Shown: positions 23,481-36,280, numbered from the stretch's first letter. The stretch: DNA of 64,000 bases from Eupeodes corollae (GCF_945859685.1 NC_079147.1:107987525-108051524); one strand, 5' to 3'. Numbers and translations are program-made. The notes: generated by a model not told the origin, from the letters alone.

Positions 23481-24422
23481 TTGTTAGTGACGAAGGTTGA
23501 ACTTCAGCTCATCTTCAATTCAATACAAAACAAAAAGTCAGCAGGTGTCGATGGTATATCCAACGTTGTATTAAGACATTTACCGATGGAAGCAATTGAC
23601 ATTTACACCACGCTCTTCAATAATGCACTGAATAATGCATTTTATCCAGTACATTGGAAGACCGCTGTGGTTCATCCTCTCCCGAAAAAGGGAAAGGACA
23701 ACTCCAACCCGTCAAATCTTCGGTCGATAAGTCTTCTTCCGAGCATCAGCAAAGTCTTCGAAAAGATCATTAATAGGGCTCTGACTAAGTGGGCTGCGGA
23801 CAACAAAATAATTCCGGATAAACAGTTCGGGTTCAAGGCGGCCCATGACACAATTCTTGCTGCGTCTAAGCTCGTTTCTGATATCCAATCGAATAAATGA
23901 AAACAACAATGCACAGGTGCTGTTCTGGTTGAGTTGGAAAAGGCCTTTGACACCGTATGGTTAGAGGGTCTTTACCTAAAACTGAGCAGGCTTGGCATAA
24001 ACAAACCATTGTTGTATATATTTCATGATCTGCTTAACGGTAGAAAGTTTGTTGTCAAAACTGGCAATGTAACTTCTACCACAACACTCCAAATTAACAA
24101 TGGTCTTCAACAGAAAGCGGTAAATTCGCTGATTCTCTTCAGCATTTACACCAGCGATCTGATAAGTAGTGTTACCAAGGCAATTGCGTACGCCGACGAT
24201 CTAATTGCGTACAGAACGGCCCGAAAGGTTGAGGTTATTAGAATTCTCTTGCAGCGTCATTTCGACAAGATTCAGCGATATTGCGACAACTGGAAACTGA
24301 AAATAAATGTCCAGAAGTCGGAGACAATTCTGTTCCGGACTCATTTTGCTACGACCACGAGGGCAAAATGGTCATCGTTGATCTTCACGGTCAGCCTTAG
24401 TGATGAAACGGCTGTTTTTTAG
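23481..24422 (+). pseudogene. Reverse transcriptase of J1-B
   Basis: Blocks in order: LIFNSIQNKKSAGVDGIS, LPKKGKDNSNPSNLRSISLL, KQFGFKAAHDTILAASKLVS, a stop at 23898, then GAVLVELEKAFDTVWLEGL (motif A), NNGLQQKAVNSLILFSIYTS (QGAVNSP normally), AIAYADDLIAY with the catalytic YADD at 24189-24200, and KLKINVQKSETILF. YADD is intact but a stop separates it from the N-terminal half, and QG is changed to QK. Length and order fit jockey-type RTs. Confidence 0.9.
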
Positions 24423-24929
24423 TAGTCGGCTTGACCTCAGAGTGAAGGTTATTTGCTACTGCCGATGATCGTTTATGGCTGTCCTGTGTGGTTCCCAGAT
24501 GGAAGTTTCGGGTGTTCGAGCGGCAGTGTTTACGATGCTGTACCATCTTATATCGAACAACCGGATTTCCTTACGTGCATTACTATTCCAACGAGGTCCT
24601 CTACAACGAATCAACTGAATTGACAATTTCGTTATAAAACCCGTTCGAGGTCACATTGCAAGAGCTATGTCTTCGACCAACAACTTAATTTTCGGGGTTT
24701 TCTATCTGAACTTCTGATATCTGATTCTCCTAAGATTGTAATCCCTGGGATCTGTCTCTACAAACTCTATAACAGTCTATAACTATCTATTATCTTTAAT
24801 GAAGATGGCACAACTGTGTAATTTGCCTTTGCAGGATGCGGGCCATATAGCCATTCTAGGAAGTTGAAAGGCAGATACATTTTACAGAAATGATCCAGTA
24901 CAACCCGTTCTAAAAATCGCCACATATAA

Positions 24930-25440
24930 ACGATTCCTGATAATGCACGACGAAATAAAAAGAACAAACATCAGGTGGAATAACATCACATTACCACGTA
25001 TCATATTACGAAAAAAATCTGGCCTACACTAGATTTAAAAGCTCCCAAGGTGCTTGCTATTTCTAAGCAGTTCCCATATATTCCTGACAATAGGTGTCAT
25101 AATCAGGCACTGTCGAATAGAAAAGCTAGGCGTATTATCAAACGACTTTTGCAGAAACTGTAAGGATGAAGAAGAGGAGGAAACAGTTCTTTATCTCCCC
25201 CGTACACGCCATGCGCTAGCTCAAAAACGTAAGAATTACCTAGGAGAATTCTTCTATAATAAACTCAATCATGTTAATATAATCATTATTTCACATTTCG
25301 TAAAGTACTCAAACTTGTTTCATTGAGCTTAGAGACAACCTCAAGATTCATGTGTTATCACAATGGACCATTAAACTGGCCTAAGTGTGTCCTTCTCCAT
25401 CACGGAAGGCCACATTAACCCAACCTATATTTACTACTTT
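24930..25440 (+). mobile_element. LOA-2 3' end (Cys cluster and 3' flank)
   Basis: The plus strand reads RWNNITLPRIILRKK (about 24975), then IRHCRIEKLGVLSNDFCRNC (about 25098-25160) with KDEEEEETVL, then LAQKRKNYLGEFFYNKLNHV (about 25218-25277). A 3' flank with CTGGCCTAAGTGTGTCCTTC (about 25377-25396) recurs as the reverse complement at 35440-35460 and in similar form at 57585-57600. It belongs to the same family as the minus-strand copies at 35395 and 57545. Confidence 0.8.
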
Positions 25441-26159
25441 AAAAAACGTTCTGGTTCCAATGCACACCCAAAACTCATGATGAAAAAATGAATAAATATA
25501 CGTCACTGAAACTATTTACCTAATGGCTTCGTTATTTTTATTTCCCTTTAATACCAAAGAAAACCATTTTATTGAATCACCTACTTTCGTATAAAACACA
25601 CATGTTTGGAGATCTGCAGAAAATTTGAGTAATTAAAAGCTGCCCGGGTTTGTGGTTAAATATATAAAATTATTTCCTGGCGTTATTTCTAGTTCTCACC
25701 ACCACCACCACAACTACCACTGACTATACCGTAGAGTTTTGAGGGAACGAAAAATACTTTGGCAAGGTTCAAGGTAATTAAATGGTTGCATTCGTGGGTT
25801 TCGCAGGTTCCTTTGTAAGTGAAAATAAAACTTAGAGACCAATTATGTGGCAATGAATAAACTTTTATCTTTTTTTATTTCTCCCTTCTAAACAAGCTTT
25901 TAATTTGTGTTCACATATGGTTAAGGGAAACTTATAAATAGATATTTAATGTACATTTGTAGATGAGATAAACAAATTAAACATACAATTAATATAATTA
26001 CAACTTCTTTTCGATTGAAAGCCAAATTACAACAGTCTTGTGCTTCTGTTTGAAATTTTAATTGTAATCTATCAGTGGAGATATCGAGTTTAAATACATT
26101 TTGTTTTTCAGATAATATCGGCGAACGATGCAGAAAGAACTTAAAAACTCGATCTTTAG
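25441..26159. other. AT-rich stretch
   Basis: No gene recognised. A short CCA-type repeat lies at about 25695-25725. Confidence 0.5.
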
Positions 26160-27830
26160 CTTCTAGTTTTGAATACCAAGTTGACGTTCATCGGCCTTAC
26201 AGGCTGGAACTTCGATGTTCATTCGCTCTACATGCCCTAGACATCTTAAGCGTTGAACAGGCAGTTTTTTGACCAGTGGAAAGTCGCGGTACAGCTCGTA
26301 TAACTCCCGATTATATCTTCTCCACCAGATGTTGTTTTGACGGTCGACCTCTCGAAGATACCAAGAAATACATCATCCGACTGGGAGAGAGTCGATGCAA
26401 GACTGAGATTATTACAGTTTTGTACAGTGTCTCTTTGGTACTTCCCGATAGGGCCCTATTCCTCAACTGCTTACTTAGGCCATAGAAACAGCGATTAGCA
26501 AGCGTAATTCTACCTTTGATCTCCGCGCTGATGTCATTTGCAGAATTAACAGCAGTGCCCAGATAAACAAATTCGCTTACCACCTCGAAGTTGTACCTGT
26601 GAATTGCCACATTTTGACCAAGTCTACGATGTGAATCAACTCTATTTGACGACAGTAAATACATCGTTTTGTCCTCGTTAATGTCAAGACCCATTTTCTT
26701 CGCCTCAGACTCGATATTAGAGAAGGCACCTGTCACTGCTCGTTTGGTTTTTCCCGTCGATGTTTCAAGAACAATATTGAAGCAGCTACATGACAGCGCA
26801 TCGCATTGTTGAAGTCCTCTGGGAGTTTCGAAGGTTTCTGTCAAGTCTCTTCCAATTTTGACACAGTAACGAGCATTTTCCAGCGTCATCCTGATAAGTC
26901 GTATCAGTTTGGTAGGGATACTAAAACTCAACATGGTTTGTTCCTGTCTACACTGTCATAAGCTACTTTAAAATCGATGAAAAGATTTTGTGTTTCGAAG
27001 TTATGTTCTTGGGTCTTTTCCAGGATTTGGCGTAGATTTGGTAGATTTTTCAGGCCTGAAGCCACGCTGTTAAGTGCCAATTAGTTCGTCAGTTAATGGC
27101 TTCAGGCGTTCGCATATTACGCTGGACAAGATCTTTTATGCGATGTCTAATAGGCTAATTCATATGTAGTTGCCGCAGAGAAGGCGGTCACCTTTTTTAT
27201 GGATCGGCAGATGGTGCTTAAGTTCCATTCGTCAGGCATGCTTTTTCTAGATCGTCAACCAAATGGATTTGAAGTGGCTGCTTGCTGGTGGAATCGTTGA
27301 CTTCATCACCATTTAGCAGCTGGTTTAAATGATCTCTGCAGATTTTTAGCATTGACTGCGTTTCGACTACGGTGTTTCCACCTTATCTTTGCAGGCTCTA
27401 GAGCGGCTAGTGAATATATTGCTTTTTTTTTACTCTTCTATAGAAGCTTCGCACCTGTTTCCTGTTAAAACATCCCTAGATCTCCTCGACTTCACGCTGC
27501 TCATGGGTTTTTTTCTTTTTTCTGAGCAATCGGTTCTCATCCCTTCTCTTGTTGACGTAGAGCTGGCGGGAAGATTGTGTCCTCCTTTGCTGAAACAATA
27601 TGTATGCCTCCGTTCTAGTTTTATTTGCCCTAGCACATTCGGAGTCAAACCAGAGGTTCCTTGTTGGCGGCTGTGAGAAACCTAGCACTTCTTCTGCAGC
27701 ATTCCTGATGGACTGTTTGCAAGGCTGCCAGTGGGTCTCTGGGCACAACTCGGACATCTCGGGTGATTTTCATACTATAGGTATTAAAAAAGAGGCTGGG
27801 ATGTAAGTTACTGATAAAATCCCATCACGT
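26160..27830 (-). mobile_element. RTE-4: RTE-like element of a divergent subfamily
   Basis: On the minus strand: QPPTRNLWFDSECARANKTR (about 27690-27630), a linker, worn RT entry and fingers (27370-26940), then an open frame at 26934-26311 with LTETFETPRGLQQCDALSCS (block GLRQGDALSC in relatives) and EAKKMGLDINEDKTMYLLS, then FVYLGTAVNSANDISAEIKG and ANRCFYGLSKQLRNRALS. YADD is deleted between VTGA and the QQCDALS block. The C-terminal VQRLRCLGHVERMNIEVPA lies at about 26280-26180. Confidence 0.85.
26311..26934 (-). pseudogene. RT thumb and C-terminal part of RTE-4
   Basis: A 207-codon open stretch starting MLSFSIPTKLIRLIRMTLEN, equivalent to the RT segment after motif A in RTE-3. The segment from VLETSTGK to SNIESEAKK lacks the YADD box, so the catalytic site is missing. 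The last 30 residues are out of frame. Confidence 0.8.
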
Positions 27831-27894
27831 CTGTCGATTTGTCTTGCTTAAAGTGTTTGTAGGTTTCCGCGTTTTATTACAAAAAAGTTGTCAG

Positions 27895-28370
27895 TTGAGT
27901 TAGTATAAAAAATTGGAGAACTCTTCCAAACGAATCGAAGCCCAGTCAGCATACTTACGGCTTTGTCTATGGTCATGGAATTTTGAGCTCCTAAGTCAGT
28001 TGGATCTTGTACGGGTGAAGACCCAAGACCCGACGCAAAGTTAGCCAAGTTGAAGAATGCGAAAGGCCGACTTCTTGGAAAGGAATAGACTGCCTCGGAT
28101 TCTGCTGTACACTTCACGGATCGCGGCGATGTTCTCGGGCAATCTTGCTGGAACGTTCGGGTGTGGGCTAATTGTTTACTGAACCGGTCGTCTCAAATTT
28201 GGCTACTAAACAATGAAGACAAGACTGTGAAAGGCCAACAAGTCTACCATAAAATGGGCGCATGATGATTTGGCATATAAACAACTGAATAAACAAACAG
28301 AGGATTTAATAGATGTCACCTAAACAAAATGGCAGTAAATAATTAATTTAATTGAAAAATAATAATTTTC
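27895..28370 (-). mobile_element. Mar-2: mariner-type fragment
   Basis: CTTCCAAACGAATCGAAGCC (about 27927) and the following 350 bp match Mar-1 (13494 onward) and Mar-4 (58050 onward), including TTGTTTACTGAACCGGTCGT. The right side ends in a worn terminus (ACAAAATGGCAGTAAATAAT) like that of Mar-4. The left half of the element is missing, and part of the N-terminal transposase region present in the relatives is deleted. Confidence 0.8.
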
Positions 28371-29378
28371 TAGAGTAATAGAAGCATTATCAGAACATTA
28401 AAGAAATCGATTCAGTTAATGGTTATATTGGTGGAAGTCGAGGAACATTATTTCGACCTTCAAATTTGTGTTTGTTTTCATATAATTTAACCTTTAAAAG
28501 TGGAATCAAATCTTGCTATGGTCTTGAAACTCTATTTATTTTGTACTAAATTAAATATGCATCAATCAAAAATTTAAGGAAATTACATTTTGTTTCAGTT
28601 TTTTTTTAAATGTCTATGCTTTTTGTATTATATATTATTTAATATTTATTCATTTACTCGCACTTCTGCTAAACTCTTAAAAAAAAGGTCAAAATAAGTT
28701 ATAAGATTAATATTTACCAAATTTAACAATTTCGAAGTATTAAAGATGTCAACAAAATATATGGTCAGTTCTTAAACTCCAAATTAATTTCTTAATAACA
28801 CCATAATTTAAGATTGAACTTAAAAACAAAGAAAACTTACCAACTGAACTTCGCAAGGCGATAGAAACCGTTTGAGTTTATTTTTATCCATTTTGATTTT
28901 TAAGATTTATTTTCAGCTCAGCCATTCAAAAAAGTGAGTCATTACCAAGTATTCCTTTTATTCGAAGATCCTTATTAGTTATCTGAAATAATACAAATTG
29001 AAAAGTTGTTAAAAAAATAAATTCATACTGCATGCGGGCTTGTAATATTATTCTGTGGATAAAAGGACCCGAAGGAAATAATTTGGTTTGATAACGTTTA
29101 AGGAACTTTGTTTCGGTTTGACCGAAATAAAATATATGACCTAGTGATTTTAGACCGATTTAAAGCAAGTATTTTGAATTACTTTTGCCGACATTCATTA
29201 CATTATATTAAATGTACATTTGTTCCAAAATTTCTTATATGAAAAACATTTCGGAGTTTGCAGCTCTATACCTTAAAATAAACCATGTTTTTTGAATATA
29301 CATATGTAACATAATTAAATTTCTACAAAATTTTGTATACTCTTTCTTTTTATAAACAACTGAATTTTTCTAATATTC
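28371..29378. other. AT-rich stretch
   Basis: About 1 kb without recognised genes or repeats. Confidence 0.55.
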
Positions 29379-30460
29379 GATGTTCAAATGGTAGGCATGT
29401 GCATTGAAAAGGATACAAGCAAACACAGATTTTTCTCAAAACCCACTTCTATCTTTCAACTTCTACTATCACCTCCACTTGCTTCACATCGGCTGCCTAG
29501 CACCTAAACTGGAGATAGGGTTTAGTTAAAAAATGTTGGGGTTATCCAAACGGTAGCAAAGAAATTCCCGTGATAGAAGCGACGGTTGCGTCTTCAGTTC
29601 CAGTAAGGTTAAACTACTTAGTGAGTGAACACCTTATAGGGTTTCTACGAAAGAATCGAAGCCCAGGTCTATAAGGAGCAGTTTATCCGGGTTCCCCGTC
29701 CTTGAAGTTATGTTAAAGATCTGGCCCTCCAGGTTGGTGGTTATGCCGTCTTCCCAAAGGTAACAGCCGCGAACCAAAGCCTGGAACTACGAGAAGGGGA
29801 AAATCGTATTAAAACTACAGTCTATGCTGAGAATATGGAAAGACCAGCTACAAATTATGATAGAACCATTAAACCTAGGCGACGCAGAACAACAATTTCG
29901 CAAACCCGACCTCGACGAAGTGAAAATAGCTTTATAGAAACTAAAGTTCCAAAAAGCTGCTAAAGCTGTCGGCATCGCTGCAGAATTATTTAAAGCAGCA
30001 TGCGATGACTTGGTAGGGAGTATGCACAAACTCATCTGCAAACTCTGAATGCCAGGAATGTCCATCGTTGACCAAATATTCACATTACGGCAGATCTTGG
30101 AAAAAACCCAGGAACTTTAAATCGATAACCACCATCTCTTTATAGATTTTACTACCGTGTATGACAGAATCTATAGGGAAGAGTTTACAGAGCAATGTCT
30201 TGTTTTGGCATCCCTGTTAAACATACTCGTTTATAAGAATGACGATAGAAAATGTACGTTGCTCCATCAAGGTCGGAAAAGATCTCACTGATGCATTTGA
30301 TATCATAAAAGGTTTAAGACAAAGCGATGCATTGTTTGATGGCACTTCTTTACATCTTTCTGGAAAGAATTGCGCAAAACTCAACCGTCAACACTAGAGG
30401 CACATTTTTCCAAAGGTCCCCCAATTACTCGAATACGCCGATGATATTGAAATAATCGAA
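29379..30460 (+). mobile_element. RTE-2: RTE copy with 5' leader and deleted endonuclease
   Basis: Starts GATGTTCAAATGGTAGGCAT, matching the start of RTE-6 at 45997, and shares about 400 bp of non-coding leader with it (for example CAGTTCCAGTAAGGTT at 29598). At about 29790 the leader jumps into the coding region at LKLQSMLRIWKDQ, skipping the whole endonuclease. RT blocks follow: DLDEVKIAL, AKAVGIAAELFKAA, then IVDQIFTLRQILEKTQEL and HHLFIDFTTVYDRIYREE (about 30130-30185), then decay with a YADDIEIIER-like remnant near 30435. Confidence 0.85.
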
Positions 30461-30578
30461 AGATAAAGATCAAACCGTTTTTAAGCATTTATACATAAGC
30501 ATTGTTCACATTAGCATTAAACGAAATGAACTGAAAAAAAAGGTTTAATTTGAAAATCATTATTAGTCAGTTCAATCG

Positions 30579-31331
30579 ATGAAAACCTTTGAAACTTCTA
30601 TAAGTAAAGCTTTTAGAGTCTCTTGCCCAGTTAAATATAGCCGTAAAATCCTTCCTTCGTGGTGGAATGAAGAACTCTCGAGTTTTAGGAAAATGACGAG
30701 GACAGTTTTCAATATCTGCCACAAACATACGTTTTACCAACCGTATAAAGACTCTCTTAAAATGTACAAGCAAGCCCTGTCATCAGCCAAAAGACAAGGC
30801 TGGAGAGAATACTGTCAATCAATCGAAGACATAAAGGACTCCGCAAGGCTCAGCAAAGTTTTATCGAAGGAACATTGTAATCCTTCATTTCTAAAAAAGC
30901 CTGATGGAACCTGGACAGCCTCTCCAGCCGAATCTCTTAATCTACTGATGAAGACGCACTTTCCGGGTTGCGAGAGTGATAATCCCGAATCGCTTGAAAC
31001 CACAGAGCTAAACGTAGCTCATATGGAGCAAGTCAATTCCGTTATAACCAGAAAAAATATTTTGTGGGCCATCAATACTTTTTCTCCATATAAATCCCCA
31101 GGCATGGATGGCATACTGCCAGTTATGCTTCAAAAGTTGCATGATGTGGCAGCTCCATGGCTGGAACAAATTTTCAAAGGATGTCTCCTTCTCAAACATG
31201 TGCCCATGTCGTGGAGACTGGCCATAGTAGTTTTTATCCCGAAAATGGGTAGGCGAGGTCACGAATCCTTGAAGGATTTCAGACCAATAAGCTTAACATC
31301 TTTTGTGCTTAAAACCTTGGAGAAATCCTAG
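30579..31331 (+). pseudogene. LOA-1 linker and RT fingers
   Basis: A 250-codon open stretch. WWNEELSSFRKMTR and the linker come first, then FLKKPDGTWTASPAESLNLL, then INTFSPYKSPGMDGILPVML (about 31070-31129) and FIPKMGRRGHESLKDFRPIS, the RT entry blocks. A stop at 31329 cuts it just before the next RT block (ISLTSFVLKTLEK ends it). Confidence 0.9.
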
Positions 31332-31593
31332 TTGGACGACCTCTCGAAAGCTCTCAGCATGCTTATCTTAAGGGCAAATCTACGGAGACTGCCCTACATG
31401 AGGTAGTGCGTACTGTAGAACAAACAATCCATTATAAAGAATTTACTGTTGCCACCTTCCTAAACATTGAAGGTGCTTTTAACAACGTCCTTACAGAATC
31501 CATAGAAGAATCGCTCGTTAAGTTCGGTGTAGAAGACTTCATTCGAGAATAGATTATTTCCATGCTCTAGGCAATACAATCGCAACAAAACAC

Positions 31594-32241
31594 GTGAGTA
31601 GGGGAACACCCCAGGGTGGTGTTCTTTCGCCTCTTCTATGGCTTCTGGTCATGGATACAATTCTCGTTAAATTAGAGAGATGTGGAGTGAAGGCCGTAGC
31701 CTACGCGGATGATTTGGTGCTATTGGTGTCACGAAAGTACACCTCTGTGATTAGTGAAATCACAGAGTCAACTATGAAGAAAGTTAACAGCTCGGCCACG
31801 AGTTGTGGACTAGGAGTTAACCAAAGTAAAACTAAACTGTTGCTCTTTACCACCAAAACTAAAGTACCGCCCTTCACGCTACCTCGACTCAACGGATAAA
31901 ACCTATCATTGTCTTCCAGTACAAAATATTTGGGAGTTATACTCGACCCTAAACTATACTGGAAACTAAATATTGAAGTACGAGTTAAGAAGGCATGTGT
32001 TGCCTTCTACGCTCGCAGCAAAGCTTTCGGCAAAAAGTGGGGACTTCAGTGGAAGATGATTTTATGGACGTACACAGCCGTAGTACGCCCTATCTTAACA
32101 TATGGTTCGACTGTGTGGTGGCCTGCTCTTAGTAAAGCCTATAACATTAATAAGCTGAGAAGGTTCAGCTTGCGTTACCCAACGGACGCCTTAAACGTTA
32201 TTTTGGATCTTCTACCAATTGACTTTTTCTTAAATACATAG
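31594..32241 (+). pseudogene. LOA-1 RT palm and thumb
   Basis: SRGTPQGGVLSPLLW opens the stretch; VAYADDLVLLVSRK carries an intact YADD at 31702-31713; LGVNQSKTKLLLF follows. A stop at 31897 interrupts it, then the frame resumes with SSSTKYLGVILDPKLYWKLN and TYTAVVRPILTYGSTVWWPA to 32160. The catalytic aspartates are present but the protein is broken on both sides. Confidence 0.9.
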
Positions 32242-32430
32242 TTTCCTTCAGCGCTATAAGGCTGAAGGAATCAAATAGCTGGTTGTCAAAACCTTACGGT
32301 CACAGCAACACTACGAAATTAATTCCCTCAGATATTATCTCGGTAGACACTGACTACTGCTACTACTTTAAACCTTAGTAAGGGTTTTAAGGTTATTTTC
32401 CCATCGAGAGAAGATTGGGAGGATGACATA

Positions 32431-32826
32431 GTGTCGATAGGTTTCGACACAACCATCTTTACGGACGGCTCAAAGATAGAGTGCGGAGTTGGTTTTAGGA
32501 TCTTTTCTGAGTCCCTAAATGTAGCCAAATCCTTTAGGCTTCCTGACTTTGCTAGCGTTTTTCAGGCTGAACTGCTGGTAATAAGGGAGGCATGTAGGAT
32601 CCTTAAACAAAACCCAAACCAAAACCGAAATGTGGCTATCTTTACAGACAGTCAGGCAGCTGTCAAAGCCATTAACTCGGCCATATCCTTATCTAAATTG
32701 GTCCAGCAATGTCGCGATGAGCTAGCGAACCTGAATATTAACCTCGGTGTCACCCTTATCTGGGTTCCGGGCCATAGTAGTATCGTGGGAAATGATCGGC
32801 CCTTCATAGCTCACTTGCGGAAATGA
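32431..32826 (+). pseudogene. LOA-1 RNase H domain
   Basis: Shows TIFTDGSKIECGVGFRIF (first catalytic Asp), ASVFQAELLVIREACRIL (catalytic Glu), VAIFTDSQAAVKAI (second Asp) and LIWVPGHSSIVGNDRP, which lacks the usual ADELA after GN. Almost a full-length domain of about 130 residues. In the element it would degrade the RNA template strand. Confidence 0.9.
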
Positions 32827-33420
32827 TAAACATTCCTCTTGGTGCTATGAAGAGTAAAATCTTTTCTATCTACCAAACTGAATCAAACCGAAGGTGGAGC
32901 AATTTACCCAACTGCATTATATCTAGGAAGATATGGCCCACCTATAACAAAACCCGAACAAACGATCTTCTATGCAGGCCAAGGCAAGACATAGCCAGGA
33001 TTGTTGCGGTTTGTACCGGACATTGGCCTATAGGAGTTCATGCAGAGAAATTGGGTATCTCTTACAACACCTTTTGCCGTAGTTGTAGTGACACAAAGAG
33101 AAAGTGAAAACATAATCCATTTCCTCGGCAAATATCCTGCTTTGGCAAACACTAGAATGAAATGCTTTGGAAAAGCATTCTTTCAAGAACTCGATGAGCT
33201 ATCTGAGACAAAGATTAGAGACCTAATCTTTTTTCTCAATGCGACAAAATGGCTCTAACATAATCGCTATGAAGCTTCTCTATCAATCTATCCCTTTCAA
33301 TCAAAGGTCAAACGAGTTTTTGGTATCAAAACGGCGCACTACAGCGCTAATTGGATCTCAGGCTAGGTTGCCTTGAGATCGCCATTTCTTCCTACCTACA
33401 TACCAGTTCAATCGATTTAA

Positions 33421-35394
33421 GCTCTATAAAAATATACAAATATAAAATTTATAAAAATAAATATGTTTAAATTCTCAGAAATGATGAAATTATAGACAAA
33501 AAATGCAAACAAAATTTTGTTTCGAAATGAAGTTTTGTATTTTACTGAATTCCTCTAAAGTATCAGATTTGTGACATATTTTGAACCCAACAAAAATACA
33601 TTCTTAATAGAAGCTGATATCACTTGTTTTTTTTCTTTTTTTTGTGATAATACTATATTTGTAAATTTGCCTTGTTCAAATTATCCTGATTTACATGGAC
33701 TTCAATTAGTTTTAGTCACGCAAATGACAAATCAAACGTCAACCAAATAAACCACCACGCTATATGTCCCCATGAAGTTTACAACAGCTTTGGTTTACAG
33801 AGATCACAAGCCAATAATTATAATAAGACTGACCTTTCCCATTTTTACCGTACCATGGTTTGAGATTTGAATTGATTAAATTTATGACTAGGGCTATACT
33901 TATTAATCTATTTCCAGACTTTCCAACAAAAACAAAAATACTAATTGAAATTGGTTTGGGTTTAAAATGAAAAAGTCCATATTTTAACAATATGAAAGCT
34001 AATATAAAGCTATAAAAGTTCTATCTAGACTTGTATATGCATATGTATAATTTCAAAAATACCTTAATAAAAACGTCTGAAGTCGAGAAGACCGAAGATT
34101 AATAAACAAAAAATACAAAATAAAATTATCAGAGCACGTGTCATTCTGAATCTCGTCACGTCAGTCGCGTCACTCAATAAAATATTCCCTCAATGTAGAT
34201 GATGACACATGTGTACGTACTTTTTATTGCAACAAAAAGTCTACTTAACCAAATATGTAAGCAAACTAACGCGGTACCGTAAAATTTTCCTTTTATGCAC
34301 AAAGTATTCCACTCTGCGTCATCTTCTTTTCAGACATATTTTAGTATTAAATTAAATTAAATTGAAAGATAAATAAAATGAGTAAAAAAGTAAAACAACA
34401 AAATAGTATTATCGCTGACCTGCATTGAACTTGTCGAATTTTCTTAAATAACACGTCTCAAGTTTCGGGTGCGTATGTTTCGATAATTTCAAGCAACAAG
34501 TGCGGTTTTTCCCAAAATAGCAAACAGCCATGAATTTAATTCAATTCGTCTGCTTCGCTTTTTGTCTACAGTTTTCTTAATTATTTTGTTCACAAAATAC
34601 GAGTACTTAATTATTTATTTATATTATTTGCCCTTCGTTCTAATGTCTGTCTCTGCTTTGAACCCCTATTAAGATAAAAATGTATCTCTAGGAATCTGAT
34701 GGGAATAGTCACAACAAAATAATAATCTATGTGTATTTGCAAATGTCAATTTAGTTGAAGAATTGAATAAATATCAATTCCTTTGTCGCGCTTTGTTTTA
34801 TATTATTTTTGAATTAATAAATAACAAGCATATTAAAATAATTGTATTTGCTTTTTTGGAATTGAATATATCGGCATCTCTGTGCGTCTATGTCAATGTC
34901 TTGCTTCTTGACTGACATATGATTGTAAGGTAGGTTACGCTTAGGTAGGTTTTGGTATTTTTTTGAAATTGATATTTGTGTTTAATTTTATGTTAACATT
35001 TTAATACTTTATACTTATCAAGTGATTATGTTAAAATATTTCAATCATTTATTATCATTGAATTTAAAATACGCATTGATTGCATTATAATTATATGAAA
35101 TTTTCTCGTTGGGATTTCATGAAATGTTTGCTTATTTGGAGAAAAAAATGTATTGCTAAACGGTTTAGCAAAATGTTCAAGCCATTTTTAGCAATTTACT
35201 AAGCTCAAAAGATGACTTAGATACAAATGTATTGCCAGTTTTAATTGACGGAGTTGATTTGTGTGCTTTTTTTACAATTCATGAGTTAAATTATTTTGTT
35301 TTAAATTAAGAAAATTCCGAAGACGACAATTTCAAAGTATTTGAAAATTTGGCTTCTGCACAACAGTGCGATGTTTTAAGTCCCCAGCAAATCT
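33421..35394. other. AT-rich stretch, about 2 kb
   Basis: No gene or known repeat recognised. The 76-codon frame at 33760-33990 (-) has no motif. Confidence 0.55.
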
Positions 35395-36280
35395 CTTGGA
35401 AGAGATGGTTAGGTTAAAGTGGCTGTCTCTAATAGAGTAGGACACACTTAGGCCAGTTTAATGGCCAATTGTTATATCACATGAATCTTTTATGCTTTCT
35501 AACCTCACTGAAATCAGTTAGAGTCCTTAACTAAACATGCGAGACTTATTATGTTAATGTGATTAAAATCTTTATAGAAGAATTTGAGAATACGGCCGCT
35601 AGGCCTACTCTCCTATTAGATAGAACCCGGTTATAAGACTGCTTATATGTGATCTGCTTAGAGATCCGGTGTAGGCCAGATGTTTTGCGTGACCTGACAC
35701 ATGGTGATGTTACTTCACCTCACTTGTGTCTTTTTCATAGCGTCTTGCATTTGCAATAGTTTATGCTAGCAGTATCCAAACGTGGTAGAATGGGTTGTAT
35801 TGTACTGTACATTTCTGGTAAGTTCATTTGCCTTACAATGTCCCGGATTTTTTCTATGGCCTGGCTTCCAGCACAGCTTAATATTAAACTGTTGTACCAT
35901 TAGTGATCATCGACAGCTATGGACTGTTATAGAGTTTTAAAAGATAGCAAACAGAGATTTGAAAGCAGCCTGACTATCTGAGAAAATACTGATATCAGAA
36001 GTTGATATCACGTTTTATTTAAGCCAGGATATATAGTTTCACCTAGAACACGTTATAATGATAAATAAATCGGAATTAAAGACTTTTTTCCATGTTTCAA
36101 CCCCTTCATTTGCTTTTGATCCATTTGTGAAAAAGTGGATTGACTCATCTTTCCGGAATGCCCCCTATCCTCCCAGAAAGATCTGGAAGATATAGAAATC
36201 TATTAACTTTCTTCATACTTAGGAAGTACAGGGGGCCAGTGTTGTTGTTAAACCACTGCCACTGAAGCTTCATTGCAATA
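35395..36280 (-). mobile_element. LOA-2 copy: RNase H and 3' region
   Basis: The minus strand reads ESIHFFTNGSKANEGVETWK (about 36145-36085), then ISIFSDSQAAFKSL (about 35995-35950), then KLCWKPGHRKNPGHCKANEL (about 35880-35820): the three RNase H blocks in order. Next comes a Cys-region remnant and the 3' flank found at 25345-25440. The first Asp of FTDGSK is changed to Asn. A second minus-strand copy at 57545-59010 covers the same region. The 5' side meets the remains of a gypsy LTR near 36283. Confidence 0.82.

Larger units (their letters stand above)
22460..24720 (+). mobile_element. J1-B: jockey-like element, best copy of J1
   Basis: Starts inside the endonuclease C-terminus (SGSFLDLLLYDTRLTVTVK at about 22472-22530). 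Then comes leader MDETIERKMEW (22670), a duplicated segment (22781-23130), FNKYWDRKIGSVNSSDPSMF (about 23088), EEAIFDGYFYIIEDPKEK (about 23255), the RT (23481-24422), and a worn C-terminal region and 3' flank to about 24720, where similarity to J1-C fades. It is 5'-truncated: most of the endonuclease is absent. J1-A and J1-C are its relatives. Several stops prevent expression. Confidence 0.88.
30560..33420 (+). mobile_element. LOA-1: LOA-type non-LTR element, 5'-truncated
   Basis: The longest continuous element here. Order: pre-RT linker and RT fingers (30579-31331), motif A region with frameshifts (31330-31590), RT palm and thumb (31594-32241), RNase H (32431-32826) and the C-terminal Cys cluster (VCTGHWPIGVHAEKLGISYN at about 33013, CRSCSDTK). 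RNase H downstream of RT is typical of the LOA and I groups. The endonuclease is missing from the 5' end. Frameshifts lie at about 31330, 31560, 31900 and 32250-32420. A GC-richer 3' flank ends near 33400. Confidence 0.9.
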
